Counted from the first letter of the stretch, positions 8,364 through 16,500 are shown. The stretch is DNA of 64,000 nucleotides from JAMLHH01 sp035515235 (GCA_035515235.1 DATJBS010000054.1:1-64000), one strand, 5' to 3'. The notes: a model not told the origin generated them from the letters alone. Made by a program: numbers and translations.

Positions 8364-8906
8364 ATGGGTTTAAATTTAAATGAAATCGTACAATACACTC
8401 TACCTAGTTTAATCATTTTAATAGGTGTATATTTTTTAGTTAATAGATTTTTGATGGAAGAAAGCAATCGATTGGAGATACTACTTCATCATTCTATTCT
8501 AAAAGAGAATCAAAAAATCTCTTTGCCACTCAGATATCAAGCCTACGAAAGGTTGGTTTTACTTTTAGAAAGAATACATCCAGAACAATTGATTTCTAGA
8601 AATTCTCCAAGCCACATTTCTGCTATTCAATATAAAGATCAACTCATCATAGATATGCAAACAGAATATCAATACAATCAAACACAGCAAATCTATGTTT
8701 CTCAAGATATTTGGAAAGTCATATTGCAAATCAAAGATCAAATCAAAGTATTACTAACTGAAATTGCTGATGCCTTGCCACCTAATGCAAGCGATCAAGA
8801 TTTTATATTAGCAGTGTATCAATATCTTCAAGAAGTTCCATCTGAAAAAATTCCTGTTAATGTTGGTTTAAAATATATTAAAAATGAAGTTTCTCAAATT
8901 CATTAG
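8364..8906 (+). CDS. Membrane-anchored DUF-type protein of unknown function
   Basis: 180 residues with one N-terminal membrane segment (IVQYTLPSLIILIGVYFLVNRFL, about 8-30). A helical cytoplasmic or periplasmic part follows with LPLRYQAYERLVLLLERIHPEQLI, repeated glutamines and a C-terminal ADALPPNASDQDF segment. Similar uncharacterised proteins occur widely in Bacteroidota; I do not recognise a function. The start is MGLNLNEI at 8364 because the -7 element is directly upstream; the longer frame from 8232 overlaps the Fe-S carrier gene. It overlaps the following gene by 23 bases and so heads the split-nucleotidase operon. Confidence 0.78.
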   Translation: MGLNLNEIVQYTLPSLIILIGVYFLVNRFLMEESNRLEILLHHSILKENQKISLPLRYQAYERLVLLLERIHPEQLISRNSPSHISAIQYKDQLIIDMQTEYQYNQTQQIYVSQDIWKVILQIKDQIKVLLTEIADALPPNASDQDFILAVYQYLQEVPSEKIPVNVGLKYIKNEVSQIH

Positions 8907-9615
8907 TCTACTAAGTGTCTTATTGCTTACAGCTTGCCATCCGTTACAAGTAGCACAAGTAGATATTACACAAGTTGACATTTCTAATCAATCAGGAATA
9001 GACTCTAACCTCTATTATATGGTAGAGAAGTATAAGATTCAACTAGACGATCAAATGAATATTTTTCTCACTCATACACCTGTGGATATGGTAAAAGCAC
9101 AACCGTGTTCAAATTTGGGAAATATGATGGCAGATATTCTTTACAACTATTACAATAAAAATGAAAAAGTCGTTGATTTTGCGATTTCGAATCATGGTGG
9201 AATAAGAGTGAGCTCTTTTACTAAAGGCCCCCTGACTATGGGAGATGCTTATCAATTGATGCCTTTTGACAATGAAATCGTTTACATTAAAATATCGGGC
9301 GAAAAAGTACGTCAATTATTGCAGCACGTATGCAATTTAGGCGGATGGCCCATCTCGCATGCTGAAGTAGTTATGGATAGCTCTAGAACTATTCAAAAAA
9401 TCAGTATCGATGGAAATGAACTTATAGAAGACAAAATCTATACAGTAGCTATGAATGACTATGTAGCCAATGGAGGCGACCAATGCTCCTTTTTGATAGG
9501 ATCTCCAACAGTAGAGTCAGGAAAGCTTTTTAGAGATGCTATTATTGAAACTTGGACCCATCAAAAAGATGAGCTTCAAGTGAATCCAGAAATGAGATTG
9601 CGCTATGAAAACTAG
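8884..9615 (+). CDS. 5'-nucleotidase C-terminal domain lipoprotein (half of a split UshA)
   Basis: 243 residues with signal peptide and lipobox (LLTAC, Cys18). The mature part is the 5_nucleotid_C domain only: NLGNMMADILYNYY, the substrate-stacking region FAISNHGGIRVS, GPLTMGDAYQLMPFDNEIVYIKISG, and YTVAMNDYVANGGDQCSFL. The metallophosphatase domain normally N-terminal to it is absent here but encoded by the next gene, whose start overlaps this stop by 11 bases. In UshA-type enzymes this domain binds the nucleoside, so the pair probably forms one periplasmic nucleotidase. The lipobox suggests membrane tethering of this half. Confidence 0.9.
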   Translation: MKFLKFISLLSVLLLTACHPLQVAQVDITQVDISNQSGIDSNLYYMVEKYKIQLDDQMNIFLTHTPVDMVKAQPCSNLGNMMADILYNYYNKNEKVVDFAISNHGGIRVSSFTKGPLTMGDAYQLMPFDNEIVYIKISGEKVRQLLQHVCNLGGWPISHAEVVMDSSRTIQKISIDGNELIEDKIYTVAMNDYVANGGDQCSFLIGSPTVESGKLFRDAIIETWTHQKDELQVNPEMRLRYEN

Positions 9616-10522
9616 AAGAAAATTTATTCAAACAGTGGGAATCGGATCTGCAATAGCTTTGACAGGGTCTTTTCCAGAAATAGCTTCTGCAGCTCAAGAA
9701 AAAACTTTAGTTATACTTCATACCAATGATACGCATAGCCATCTTGAACCTTTTCCTGATAACCATAAGCAATATCCTGGATTAGGAGGAGTAGCTGCAA
9801 GAAAAAAACTTATCGATGATATTAAATCTGAAGGCCATCCAACTCTAGTTCTAGATGCAGGAGACATCTTTCAAGGGACTCCATACTTTAATTTTTTCTT
9901 AGGAGAACCTGAATTGAAATCTATGAGTCAAATGGGATACGATGCGACCACTTTAGGCAATCATGATTTCGATGGTGGACTAGATAACATTCACAAACAA
10001 CTCTTTCATTGTAACTTTCCTTTCATCAATTCCAACTACGACTTTACTAACACTTTACTGAGTGGAAAAATCAAAACTCACGAGGTTTTTGTTAAAAAAG
10101 GAATCCGCATCGGAGTCTTTGGTTTAGGTATTGAACTGAACGGATTAGTACCCAATGATTTATACAAAGGAGTAGTTTATAACGACCCTTTAGTAGCAGC
10201 TAATGAGACGGCAGACTTCCTCAAAAACAAAAAGAAATGTGATATAGTAATTGCACTTTCTCATCTAGGCTACAAATATAAAAGTAACAAAATCTGTGAT
10301 ATACATATAGCTGAAAAATCTAGATATATAGATCTAATTATAGGTGGGCACACTCATACCTTTATGGACCAGCCGGATGTCAGAAGGAATCTTGACAACG
10401 AAGAAGTATCCATTCACCAAGTAGGTTGGGCAGGAGTAAAATTGGGTAGAATAAATGTTAAATTTTTGGGAAAAAGAAAAAAAATGAGCTCATCCACACT
10501 AACTGTAATTGTGGATAAATAA
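9605..10522 (+). CDS. 5'-nucleotidase metallophosphatase domain protein with Tat-type signal
   Basis: 305 residues. The N-terminus MKTRRKFIQTVGIGSAIALTG is a twin-arginine-type signal (RRKFIQ). The calcineurin-like domain carries its metal motifs in order: ILHTNDTHSH, LDAGDIFQGT, TLGNHDFD, ALSHLG and IIGGHTHTF. The nucleoside-binding C-terminal domain of UshA is missing and is encoded by the preceding overlapping gene. Tat export would fit folding with a metal centre in the cytoplasm. The combined length of the two halves matches one UshA-like enzyme. A perfect DnaA box lies inside its last codons. Confidence 0.92.
   Translation: MKTRRKFIQTVGIGSAIALTGSFPEIASAAQEKTLVILHTNDTHSHLEPFPDNHKQYPGLGGVAARKKLIDDIKSEGHPTLVLDAGDIFQGTPYFNFFLGEPELKSMSQMGYDATTLGNHDFDGGLDNIHKQLFHCNFPFINSNYDFTNTLLSGKIKTHEVFVKKGIRIGVFGLGIELNGLVPNDLYKGVVYNDPLVAANETADFLKNKKKCDIVIALSHLGYKYKSNKICDIHIAEKSRYIDLIIGGHTHTFMDQPDVRRNLDNEEVSIHQVGWAGVKLGRINVKFLGKRKKMSSSTLTVIVDK
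10510..10518 (+). promoter_or_regulatory. Candidate DnaA box upstream of dnaA
   Basis: Perfect TGTGGATAA, 90 bp before the dnaA ATG. It could serve autoregulation, as known for dnaA in other bacteria. It is single, lies within codons of the preceding gene, and could be chance. Confidence 0.35.
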
Positions 10523-10608
10523 CAAACAGCTTTTCCATTTTTTTTACAAATAAATTTTATACATCTTTACGATATAGCATTTAATTAACCCAAAATTGTA
10601 ATACGAAT

Positions 10609-12042
10609 ATGAATAACAAGTGTGAGCTTGTGTGGGGTAATTGTCTGACAATTATCAAGGACAATATTAGTTTAAACAGTTTCAAAACATGGTTTGAACC
10701 AATAAAACCTGTAAAGCTGGAGAACAATGTTCTAACAATACAAGTACCTAGTCAATTTTTCTACGAATGGCTAGAAGAGCACTATGTTACTCTATTGAGA
10801 AAGACAATAAAAAGAGAGCTAGGAGATGACGCAAAATTAGAATACCGCATCGTTATTGACAACGGTATGGCTAATAAACAGAACCCTGGTACCATTAATT
10901 TACCAAATAATCGCGAAAGCTCTTATGGAGTAAATGAAATGCAGTTCCCTAATATGTATCCTGGCCCAATGGTGAAAAATCCATTCGTGATTCCTGGATT
11001 AAAAAAGATACACGTAGACTCTCAACTGAATCCTTCATATACCTTTGACTCTTATGTAGAAGGAGATTGTAATAGATTGGCTCGATCTGCAGGTATGGCT
11101 ATTGCAAAATCACCAGGATCTACAGCATTTAACCCATTAGTGATTTGGGGAAATGTAGGAATTGGAAAAACACATTTAGCTCAAGCAATTGGTAATTACA
11201 CGAAGACATTAAATCCTAACAAGACAGTTCTTTATGTAGGATCTGAAAAGTTTGCTAACCAATTTATCGACGCTGTTCAAAACAAGAATATCAATGATTT
11301 TGTACACTTCTATCAAATGATAGATGTCCTTATCATAGATGACATCCAATTCTTTTCAAACAAAACAAAAACTCAAGATATCTTCTTCCACATTTTCAAT
11401 CATTTGCACCAAACTGGCAAACAATTGATTTTAACTACTGACAAGCCACCTAAAGACTTGGAAGGAATAGAAGAAAGATTGCTTTCTCGATTTAAATGGG
11501 GACTGAGTGCAGATATCCAAGAACCAAATTTTGAAACAAGAATATCTATCCTACAAAGCAGACTTCACAGAGACGGTATCGAGATGCCATTTGAAGTAAT
11601 AGAGTTTGTAGCATATAATATTAAAACTGTAAGAGACCTTGAAGGTGCTACTACTACAATCTTAGCTGAATCTACTCTCAACAAAAAAGAAATCACTTTA
11701 GAAGTGGCCAAAAAAGTGGTCATGCTTTATATCAAAAACGTTTCCAAAGAAATATCAATGGAGACTATACAAAAGACTATCTGTAGTTATTTTGATGTAC
11801 CGCTAGAGAAACTTAAGGGAAGCACTAGAAAGCGCCCTATTGTGCAAGCAAGACAGTTATCTATGTATTTTGCCAAGCAATACACTAATAACTCATTAAA
11901 ATCTATTGGCGCTCATTTTGGAGGAAGGGACCATAGTACGGTGATTCATTCTTGCCAAGCAGTAAGAGACCAAATAGATACAGATAGTGATTATAGAGAG
12001 TCTGTAGAAGAGTTAAGAAAAAGAATTGAATTAAGCTTATAA
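10609..12042 (+). CDS. dnaA: Chromosomal replication initiator DnaA
   Basis: AAA+ protein that binds DnaA boxes and opens oriC. The 477 residues show domain I (WGNCLTIIKDNISLNSFKTWFEPI, oligomerisation), a linker rich in N and P (about 88-140), the AAA+ domain with Walker A GNVGIGKTH (about 181), Walker B VLIIDDIQFF (about 243) and sensor motifs ILTTDKPP and LLSRFKWG, and domain IV with the box-binding signature GGRDHSTVIHSC (about 440). The usual GGVG of the P-loop reads GNVG, still within GxxGxGKT. dnaN is not next to it; tRNA genes follow. Confidence 0.98.
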   Translation: MNNKCELVWGNCLTIIKDNISLNSFKTWFEPIKPVKLENNVLTIQVPSQFFYEWLEEHYVTLLRKTIKRELGDDAKLEYRIVIDNGMANKQNPGTINLPNNRESSYGVNEMQFPNMYPGPMVKNPFVIPGLKKIHVDSQLNPSYTFDSYVEGDCNRLARSAGMAIAKSPGSTAFNPLVIWGNVGIGKTHLAQAIGNYTKTLNPNKTVLYVGSEKFANQFIDAVQNKNINDFVHFYQMIDVLIIDDIQFFSNKTKTQDIFFHIFNHLHQTGKQLILTTDKPPKDLEGIEERLLSRFKWGLSADIQEPNFETRISILQSRLHRDGIEMPFEVIEFVAYNIKTVRDLEGATTTILAESTLNKKEITLEVAKKVVMLYIKNVSKEISMETIQKTICSYFDVPLEKLKGSTRKRPIVQARQLSMYFAKQYTNNSLKSIGAHFGGRDHSTVIHSCQAVRDQIDTDSDYRESVEELRKRIELSL

Positions 12043-12059
12043 ATATTTGTAGCGAAGTA

Positions 12060-12089
12060 TTGTTTTTAACAATATACTTGCTATTTTTG
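12060..12089 (+). promoter_or_regulatory. Bacteroidota-type promoter of the tRNA cluster
   Basis: TTG (12060-12062), a 19-base spacer, and TATTTTTG (12082-12089). The leader contains an 8-bp hairpin GCTCAATG / CATTGAGC (12093-12114) before tRNA-Ser. Confidence 0.65.
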
Positions 12090-12132
12090 TGCGCTCAATG
12101 AAACGACATTGAGCAATGTTCTTGAAAAATGA

Positions 12133-12219
12133 GGTGAGATGGGTGAGCGGCTTAAACCAACAGTTTGCTAAACTGTCGTACTGGTAACGGTACCGAGGGT
12201 TCGAATCCCTCTCTCACCG
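12133..12219 (+). tRNA. tRNA-Ser (GCT)
   Basis: Acceptor GGTGAGA / TCTCACC with discriminator G. The anticodon stem is ACAGT/ACTGT with loop TTGCTAA, giving anticodon GCT at 12167-12169. A long variable arm (class II) and the T-loop GGTTCGAATCC are present. Length 87 nt; CCA is not encoded. Confidence 0.96.
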
Positions 12220-12233
12220 CTGTAAAAGTGTTT

Positions 12234-12308
12234 CGGGGTGTAGCGCAGTCCGGTTAGCGTACCTGGTTTGGGACCAGGGGGTCGCAGGTTCGAATCCTGC
12301 CACCCCGA
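12234..12308 (+). tRNA. tRNA-Pro (TGG), copy 1
   Basis: Acceptor CGGGGTG / CACCCCG, anticodon stem CCTGG/CCAGG with loop TTTGGGA (anticodon TGG), T-arm GCAGGTTCGAATCCTGC. CCA is not encoded. Identical over its full length to the copy 123 bp downstream. Confidence 0.96.
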
Positions 12309-12356
12309 CAATATTTTTACTTTCATTCATCGCATTCAAATTTTTCAGACATTCCT

Positions 12357-12431
12357 CGGGGTGTAGCGCAGTCCGGTTAGCGTACCTGGTTTGGGACCAG
12401 GGGGTCGCAGGTTCGAATCCTGCCACCCCGA
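12357..12431 (+). tRNA. tRNA-Pro (TGG), copy 2
   Basis: Exact duplicate of copy 1, including the ACA after the discriminator. The antisense frame spanning both copies is the well-known spurious 'AGFEPATPWSQTRYANRTALHP' translation of tRNA-Pro and is not a protein. Confidence 0.96.
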
Positions 12432-12443
12432 CATCAAAGATTT

Positions 12444-12478
12444 AAAAAGAGGTTTTTATAAACCTCTTTTTTTATTTC
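12444..12478 (+). terminator. Intrinsic terminator of the tRNA cluster
   Basis: A 12-bp stem AAAAAGAGGTTT / AAACCTCTTTTT with a 4-base loop, followed by TTATTT. Its 3' arm is part of the 21-bp word that recurs at 13655. Confidence 0.85.
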
Positions 12479-12479
12479 A
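12459..12479 (+). repeat. 21-bp direct repeat, left copy
   Basis: TAAACCTCTTTTTTTATTTC followed by A, identical to 13655-13675. The two copies bracket the DUF1016 gene. Confidence 0.8.
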
Positions 12480-12594
12480 TCTATTCTATTACAATTATTC
12501 TAAAATAAGTATTTTAAGCGCATAGTCTTAGAAGCAATTACATTGAAATAATATTTTATATTTACAATATTGCGAATCATATCCTTGCTATTTT

Positions 12595-13599
12595 ATGCTA
12601 ATAACTCCTTCTATAATAAATGATATCAAACTCATTATAAATCAAACGAAAGACAATTCTATTCGTGCAGTTGATCACCAGAGAACATTAATGTACTGGT
12701 ATATTGGTCAAAGAGTTTTCGAAGAAGAACAAGAAGGGAAAGACCGAGCAGATTATGGAAAATATCTTATTAAATATCTTTCAGAACAATTACAACCAGA
12801 ATTTGGAAGTGGCTTTTCAAAAAGACAGATAAACTTATATAGGCAATTCTATCGTACTTTTCCAATTGTGCATACGCTGTATGCACAATTAAGCTGGAGT
12901 CAGTATAAACTTTTATTAAGTCTCGATACAGAAGATCAACGGGTCTTTTATATTGCTGAATCCATTAAAAACAATTGGACAGTTCGTCAACTAGAAAGAC
13001 AAATTTATAGCAACTTGTATGAAAGACTTTTACTGAGTAATGACAAAGAAAGCGTACTTGCAGTTGCTAAAAAAGAAAAACTTCCATCTGACGCTAAAGA
13101 AATTATTAAAGATCCAATATTTTTAGAGTTTCTGGGATTGAAAAAAGAAGCTACTTATTATGAAAAGGATTTAGAGAGTGCCATTATTACACATCTTCAA
13201 GATTTTTTATTAGAATTAGGCAATGGATTTTCATTCGTATCTAGACAGAAAAGAATTCATATTGAAAGAGATGATTTTTTTATAGATTTAGTATTCTACA
13301 ATAGAATATTACAATGCTTTGTAATAATTGAAATTAAAACAAAAAAACTCAATCATCAAGATATTGGACAGCTACAGATGTATGTAAACTATTATGATAG
13401 AATGGAAAAACTACCACATGAAAACCATACTATAGGCATTTTACTTTGTGCAAATAAAAATGATAGTGTAGTAAAGTTCACACTGCCAGAGGGTCAAAAA
13501 CAAATTATAGCTAGTCAATACAAACTCTACCTCCCTAGTGCAAAACAATTATTAGATGAGGTAAATAAAGAGCTAGAAAATTATGAAGAAAAGATATAA
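12595..13599 (+). CDS. YhcG/DUF1016-family PD-(D/E)XK nuclease-domain protein
   Basis: 334 residues. The N-terminal DUF1016 helical region (about 5-150) includes HQRTLMYWYIGQRVFEEE, YGKYLIKYLSEQL, GSGFSKRQINLYRQFY and LSWSQYKLLLSL. The C-terminal nuclease-like domain holds a candidate catalytic core, DFFIDLVFYN (D near 229) and CFVIIEIKT (E-x-K near 245), followed by GQLQMYVNYYD and GILLCANKND. The family is widespread in mobile and accessory DNA, often near restriction systems; its cellular role is unsettled. Here it stands alone directly downstream of a tRNA-Pro terminator and between 21-bp direct repeats, a position that suggests acquisition. Confidence 0.9.
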   Translation: MLITPSIINDIKLIINQTKDNSIRAVDHQRTLMYWYIGQRVFEEEQEGKDRADYGKYLIKYLSEQLQPEFGSGFSKRQINLYRQFYRTFPIVHTLYAQLSWSQYKLLLSLDTEDQRVFYIAESIKNNWTVRQLERQIYSNLYERLLLSNDKESVLAVAKKEKLPSDAKEIIKDPIFLEFLGLKKEATYYEKDLESAIITHLQDFLLELGNGFSFVSRQKRIHIERDDFFIDLVFYNRILQCFVIIEIKTKKLNHQDIGQLQMYVNYYDRMEKLPHENHTIGILLCANKNDSVVKFTLPEGQKQIIASQYKLYLPSAKQLLDEVNKELENYEEKI

Positions 13600-14177
13600 C
13601 TAAAATTTATGCCTAATAAGTAAAAATTTACTTTGCTTTAAAAATATGTTTTTTTAAACCTCTTTTTTTATTTCAACAATTCTCTAAGATTCTATTATTT
13701 ATTTCTACCGGATTACAATCGAATAACTATACTAGTTTTAGATAAAATTGTGGATAGTAAATCATCATTTTAAGAATTTACAATCTTTCTTATTCTACTC
13801 AAATAATCAAATAACGTCCTCAATATCATCTACTTTTCATTGAATTAAAATCAATGTTTACTTTAAATCAATACACTTAAGACTTATTCAAATTTATAAT
13901 TAAAAATAAAATTTTGATGAATTGACTTAACTATGGCTTTGAACAAAAAAAAACAGCAAAGACTTTTATAAAGTTATAGCTGATATATAAACATCTCATA
14001 TTCAAAAACTAATACCATAACAATCATAGGTTAAAAAAATATTTCTAGAAGGTTAATGTAACACTTCACAAAATTGCATCGTTATATATCTCGTAACATA
14101 AAAGTTGTTCTTTCAAAAAAGACATCAATTTATTACATGTTTTTAAACCAGTATTGATCAAATAAAAAGAAATTATT
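13600..14177. other. AT-rich intergenic region without a gene
   Basis: Besides the 21-bp repeat, this is very AT-rich sequence with many stops in all frames. A near-match to a DnaA box (TGTGGATAG, 13749) and a 12-codon frame at 13933 are not convincing. The promoter of the downstream cluster must lie here, but I do not see a TAnnTTTG element close to 14178, so another sigma factor is possible. Confidence 0.5.
13655..13675 (+). repeat. 21-bp direct repeat, right copy
   Basis: Identical to 12459-12479, 1,196 bp downstream. Only the 3' arm of the tRNA terminator is present; the 5' arm (AAAAAGAGG) is replaced by ATATGTTT. Confidence 0.8.
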
Positions 14178-14780
14178 ATGGCAGAGATTAAAATTGAAAA
14201 AAAGAAACAGATTTGGCCTTGGATACTTACAGGCTTGGTTGTAGCTGCGCTAGTCGTATACTTTGTAGGCTTTCGAGACAACAATGAAAACAAGGCAGTT
14301 ATAGCAGATGCTGACAATACCACTGAAACAAATGACTCGGATTTGATAGCAGTAAATGAAAACAACAGTACAGTTGCTGAGTATGTAAATTTTATAAGAA
14401 ACAGCAATGAAAACATGACACTAGATCATGAGTTCACTAATGAAGCATTATTAAAACTAAATGATGCTACAAGTGCAATGGCTGATGAAGTGAATTATGA
14501 TATCAAAGCAGATATGGATAAAGTACGAAATTTAGCGAATGAAATTACAGAAGATCCTTATGAAACTTCACATGCAGACAAAATCAAAAAGTCAAGTGAG
14601 ATCATCACTAACGTGTTACAGAATATTCAAAATGCTCATTATCCTAGTTTAGCAAATGATGTATCTGATCTAAAATCTGCTTCACAATCCATTAAAACTG
14701 ACGTACTTACTCTTGATCAAAAATCTGAAGTAAAAGCTTTTCTTAATAAAGCTGCAGACGTTCTTGAAAAAATGAATTAA
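14178..14780 (+). CDS. Membrane-anchored periplasmic protein of unknown function
   Basis: 200 residues. After the basic start MAEIKIEKKKQ comes one membrane helix (WPWILTGLVVAALVVYFVGF, about 13-32), then an acidic, Asn/Asp/Thr-rich linker and a helical domain (about 65-200) with patterns such as NEALLKLNDATSAMADEVNY and VLTLDQKSEVKAFLNKAADVLEKM. I do not recognise a family. It leads a cluster with a PRC-barrel protein and an HPF-like protein, which suggests a general stress or stationary-phase role, by context only. Confidence 0.8.
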   Translation: MAEIKIEKKKQIWPWILTGLVVAALVVYFVGFRDNNENKAVIADADNTTETNDSDLIAVNENNSTVAEYVNFIRNSNENMTLDHEFTNEALLKLNDATSAMADEVNYDIKADMDKVRNLANEITEDPYETSHADKIKKSSEIITNVLQNIQNAHYPSLANDVSDLKSASQSIKTDVLTLDQKSEVKAFLNKAADVLEKMN

Positions 14781-14799
14781 TTAATCTTTAAAAACAACA

Positions 14800-15309
14800 A
14801 TGATGAGTTCAGAAAATAAAAATCTTTTTAACCTAGATGAATTATCAGACTATAAAGTAGCCAGCGATTACAGCGATGTAAGAGGTTGGGAAGTAAAAGA
14901 TAAAAATAATATTACCATAGGAAAAGTAGACCATTTGCTAGTCAATAAAAAAGCAGAACGTGTCGTATATCTTGATGTTGAAGTGGACGCCTCTTTAATC
15001 GCAGAGGGTCACGAAGCCTATCAAAATCGCACAGGAGATGGAGTGCATGAGTTTTTAAATAAGGATGGCGAAAATCACGTAATTATTCCTATTGGAATGG
15101 CTTTTATTGACGAAGCGAATAAATATGTAACTACAAATCAAATCGATAGTGCAACTTTTGCTAGAGCTAAAAGATATAGACAAGGTGACAATATAGATTT
15201 CGATTATGAATTAAATTCAGTACGTCATTATTTAGGAGATAATACCATTCACGGTTCAAATACTCCCGATAAATTTTATGATAGAAGTGAGTTTGATTAT
15301 AGAAAATAA
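14800..15309 (+). CDS. PRC-barrel domain protein
   Basis: 169 residues. The PRC-barrel region (about 15-110) begins LSDYKVASDYSDVRGWEVKD and continues ITIGKVDHLLVNKKAERVVYLDVEVD and HVIIPIGMAFID, a small beta-barrel seen in RNA-processing and photosystem proteins. The C-terminal part is charged and tyrosine-rich. In related stress-linked proteins the partner is unknown. It lies 19 bp after the previous gene, surely the same transcript. Translation may start at either of two adjacent ATGs (14800 or 14803). A strong GGAAGG hairpin follows. Confidence 0.85.
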   Translation: MMSSENKNLFNLDELSDYKVASDYSDVRGWEVKDKNNITIGKVDHLLVNKKAERVVYLDVEVDASLIAEGHEAYQNRTGDGVHEFLNKDGENHVIIPIGMAFIDEANKYVTTNQIDSATFARAKRYRQGDNIDFDYELNSVRHYLGDNTIHGSNTPDKFYDRSEFDYRK

Positions 15310-15341
15310 GTCTTTTCTATATCATTCAAAATTAAATTATT

Positions 15342-15371
15342 AAAGGAAGGATTTGAAACAGTCCTTCCTTT
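15342..15371 (+). terminator. Hairpin between the PRC-barrel and HPF-like genes
   Basis: A perfect 10-bp stem AAAGGAAGGA / TCCTTCCTTT with a 10-base loop. It is followed by CAATATC rather than a T-run, so it may attenuate or stabilise the mRNA rather than end it. Confidence 0.5.
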
Positions 15372-15424
15372 CAATATCTAACCAACTATAGCGTAAAAAT
15401 AATTGATCACTAAATAAAATATAA

Positions 15425-15739
15425 ATGCAAATACAAATCAACACAGACAATAACGTCAGCTTTGGCGAAAAACAAATGGACTATTCTATTTCTATAATTA
15501 CTAAAGAATTACAAAGATTTGCTCAACATATTACTCGCATAGAAGTTCATCTTACCGATGAGAATGGAAGCAAAGATGGACCAAATGATAAACGTTGTGT
15601 TATGGAAGCAAGACCTGAAGGTTTGAAACCAATCGCTGTTACTGAACAATCAGATACCCTAGAAAAAGCTATTACAGGCGCAATAGATAAACTTAAAAGC
15701 TCTTTAGACTCTACTTTAGGACGATTAAAAGAGCATTAA
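15425..15739 (+). CDS. HPF/RaiA-family ribosome-associated protein
   Basis: 104 residues resembling the short ribosome hibernation factors: MQIQINTDNNV strand, a helix ISIITKELQRFAQHITRIEVHLTDENG, KRCVMEARPEGLKPIAVTEQ, and a final helix LEKAITGAIDKLKSSLDSTLGRLK. Classic HPF binds the 30S decoding centre and halts translation in starved cells. This version keeps the beta-alpha-beta-beta-alpha order but is a divergent subfamily, so direct ribosome binding is inferred. A terminator closes the cluster. Confidence 0.85.
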   Translation: MQIQINTDNNVSFGEKQMDYSISIITKELQRFAQHITRIEVHLTDENGSKDGPNDKRCVMEARPEGLKPIAVTEQSDTLEKAITGAIDKLKSSLDSTLGRLKEH

Positions 15740-15806
15740 GCATAAATTATAATAGGAGTACAAAATATCATTAACTCCAAGAATTTCTTACAATAGCACA
15801 ACTTTT

Positions 15807-15840
15807 AAAGAGGTTATTAAATAACCTCTTTTTCTATTTT
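15807..15840. terminator. Terminator between convergent genes
   Basis: Stem AAAGAGGTTA / TAACCTCTTT with loop TTAAA, followed by TTCTATTTT on plus and preceded by AAAAG(T) on the other strand. It sits between the HPF-like stop (15739) and the msrA stop (15855) and could serve both. Confidence 0.75.
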
Positions 15841-15854
15841 ATAAACCGAAAGTT

Positions 15855-16475
15855 CTATTTTAATTTATCCTTAAATAGTTTTTCTAACTTTTTAATTTTC
15901 GGCGCGATAACTATCGAACAGTATGGTTGATTTCCATTTAGATTATAATAGTTCTGATGATAATCCTCTGCGGGATAAAAAGTACTTATAGGACTTACTT
16001 CAGTCACAACTTTATTTGGAAACACATCCGCTTTATCAATATCTTTTATTATTTGTTGAGCAGATGCTTTTTGATTTTCATTTTCATAATAAATCACAGA
16101 ACGATATTGAGTACCAATATCTGCTCCTTGCCTATTTAAAGTTGTAGGATCATGAGTGGTGAAAAACACTTCGAAGATTTCTGATAAAGCAATTTTATCG
16201 GGATTATAATATACCTGAATGACCTCTGCATGACCTGTCTGTCCAGACGACACCTGATTATATGTAGGGTTCTTAACACGTCCACCCATATATCCCGAAA
16301 CAACAGTATCTACACCCTCTAATCTTTGAAAGAGTGCCTCTGTACACCAAAAGCAACCTCCACCTAATGTGATAATTTGTCCTTTATAATTTTCTATATC
16401 TTTCTTTACTGCTGGTTTTTGTGCATTTGAACAACTTACCAAACTAAAAAAAATGATTCCTAATATAAATCTCAT
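15855..16475 (-). CDS. msrA: Peptide-methionine (S)-S-oxide reductase, lipoprotein form
   Basis: Reduces methionine-S-sulfoxide in oxidised proteins. It has the catalytic motif GGGCFWCTEALFQ (Cys near 42), YMGGRVKNPTYNQVSSGQTGHAE, FTTHDPTTLNRQGADIGTQYRS, and the C-terminal NQPYCSIVIAPK supplying a resolving cysteine. A lipobox (LVSC, Cys15) precedes it, so this copy acts outside the cytoplasm, repairing envelope proteins. 206 residues, normal for the exported form. It is 25 bp downstream of the alpha/beta hydrolase and probably co-transcribed. Confidence 0.95.
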   Translation of the reverse strand: MRFILGIIFFSLVSCSNAQKPAVKKDIENYKGQIITLGGGCFWCTEALFQRLEGVDTVVSGYMGGRVKNPTYNQVSSGQTGHAEVIQVYYNPDKIALSEIFEVFFTTHDPTTLNRQGADIGTQYRSVIYYENENQKASAQQIIKDIDKADVFPNKVVTEVSPISTFYPAEDYHQNYYNLNGNQPYCSIVIAPKIKKLEKLFKDKLK

Positions 16476-16500
16476 TCACTTATAACATAAAAAGTTTTAT

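Noticed and set aside
10510..10608. Replication origin next to dnaA
   Set aside because: Only one DnaA-box 9-mer is present, without a cluster or an AT-rich unwinding element, and dnaN is not adjacent.
12214..12426. Minus-strand reading frame with two AGFEPATPWSQTRYANRTALHP segments
   Set aside because: It is the antisense translation of the two tRNA-Pro genes, a well-known false protein.
12459..13675. CRISPR or integron-like array suggested by the 21-bp repeats
   Set aside because: Only two copies with a gene between them; no spacers, integrase or attC-like structure.
13933..13971. 12-codon lysine/glutamine-rich frame in the AT-rich gap
   Set aside because: Too short, with no promoter or similarity; expected by chance.
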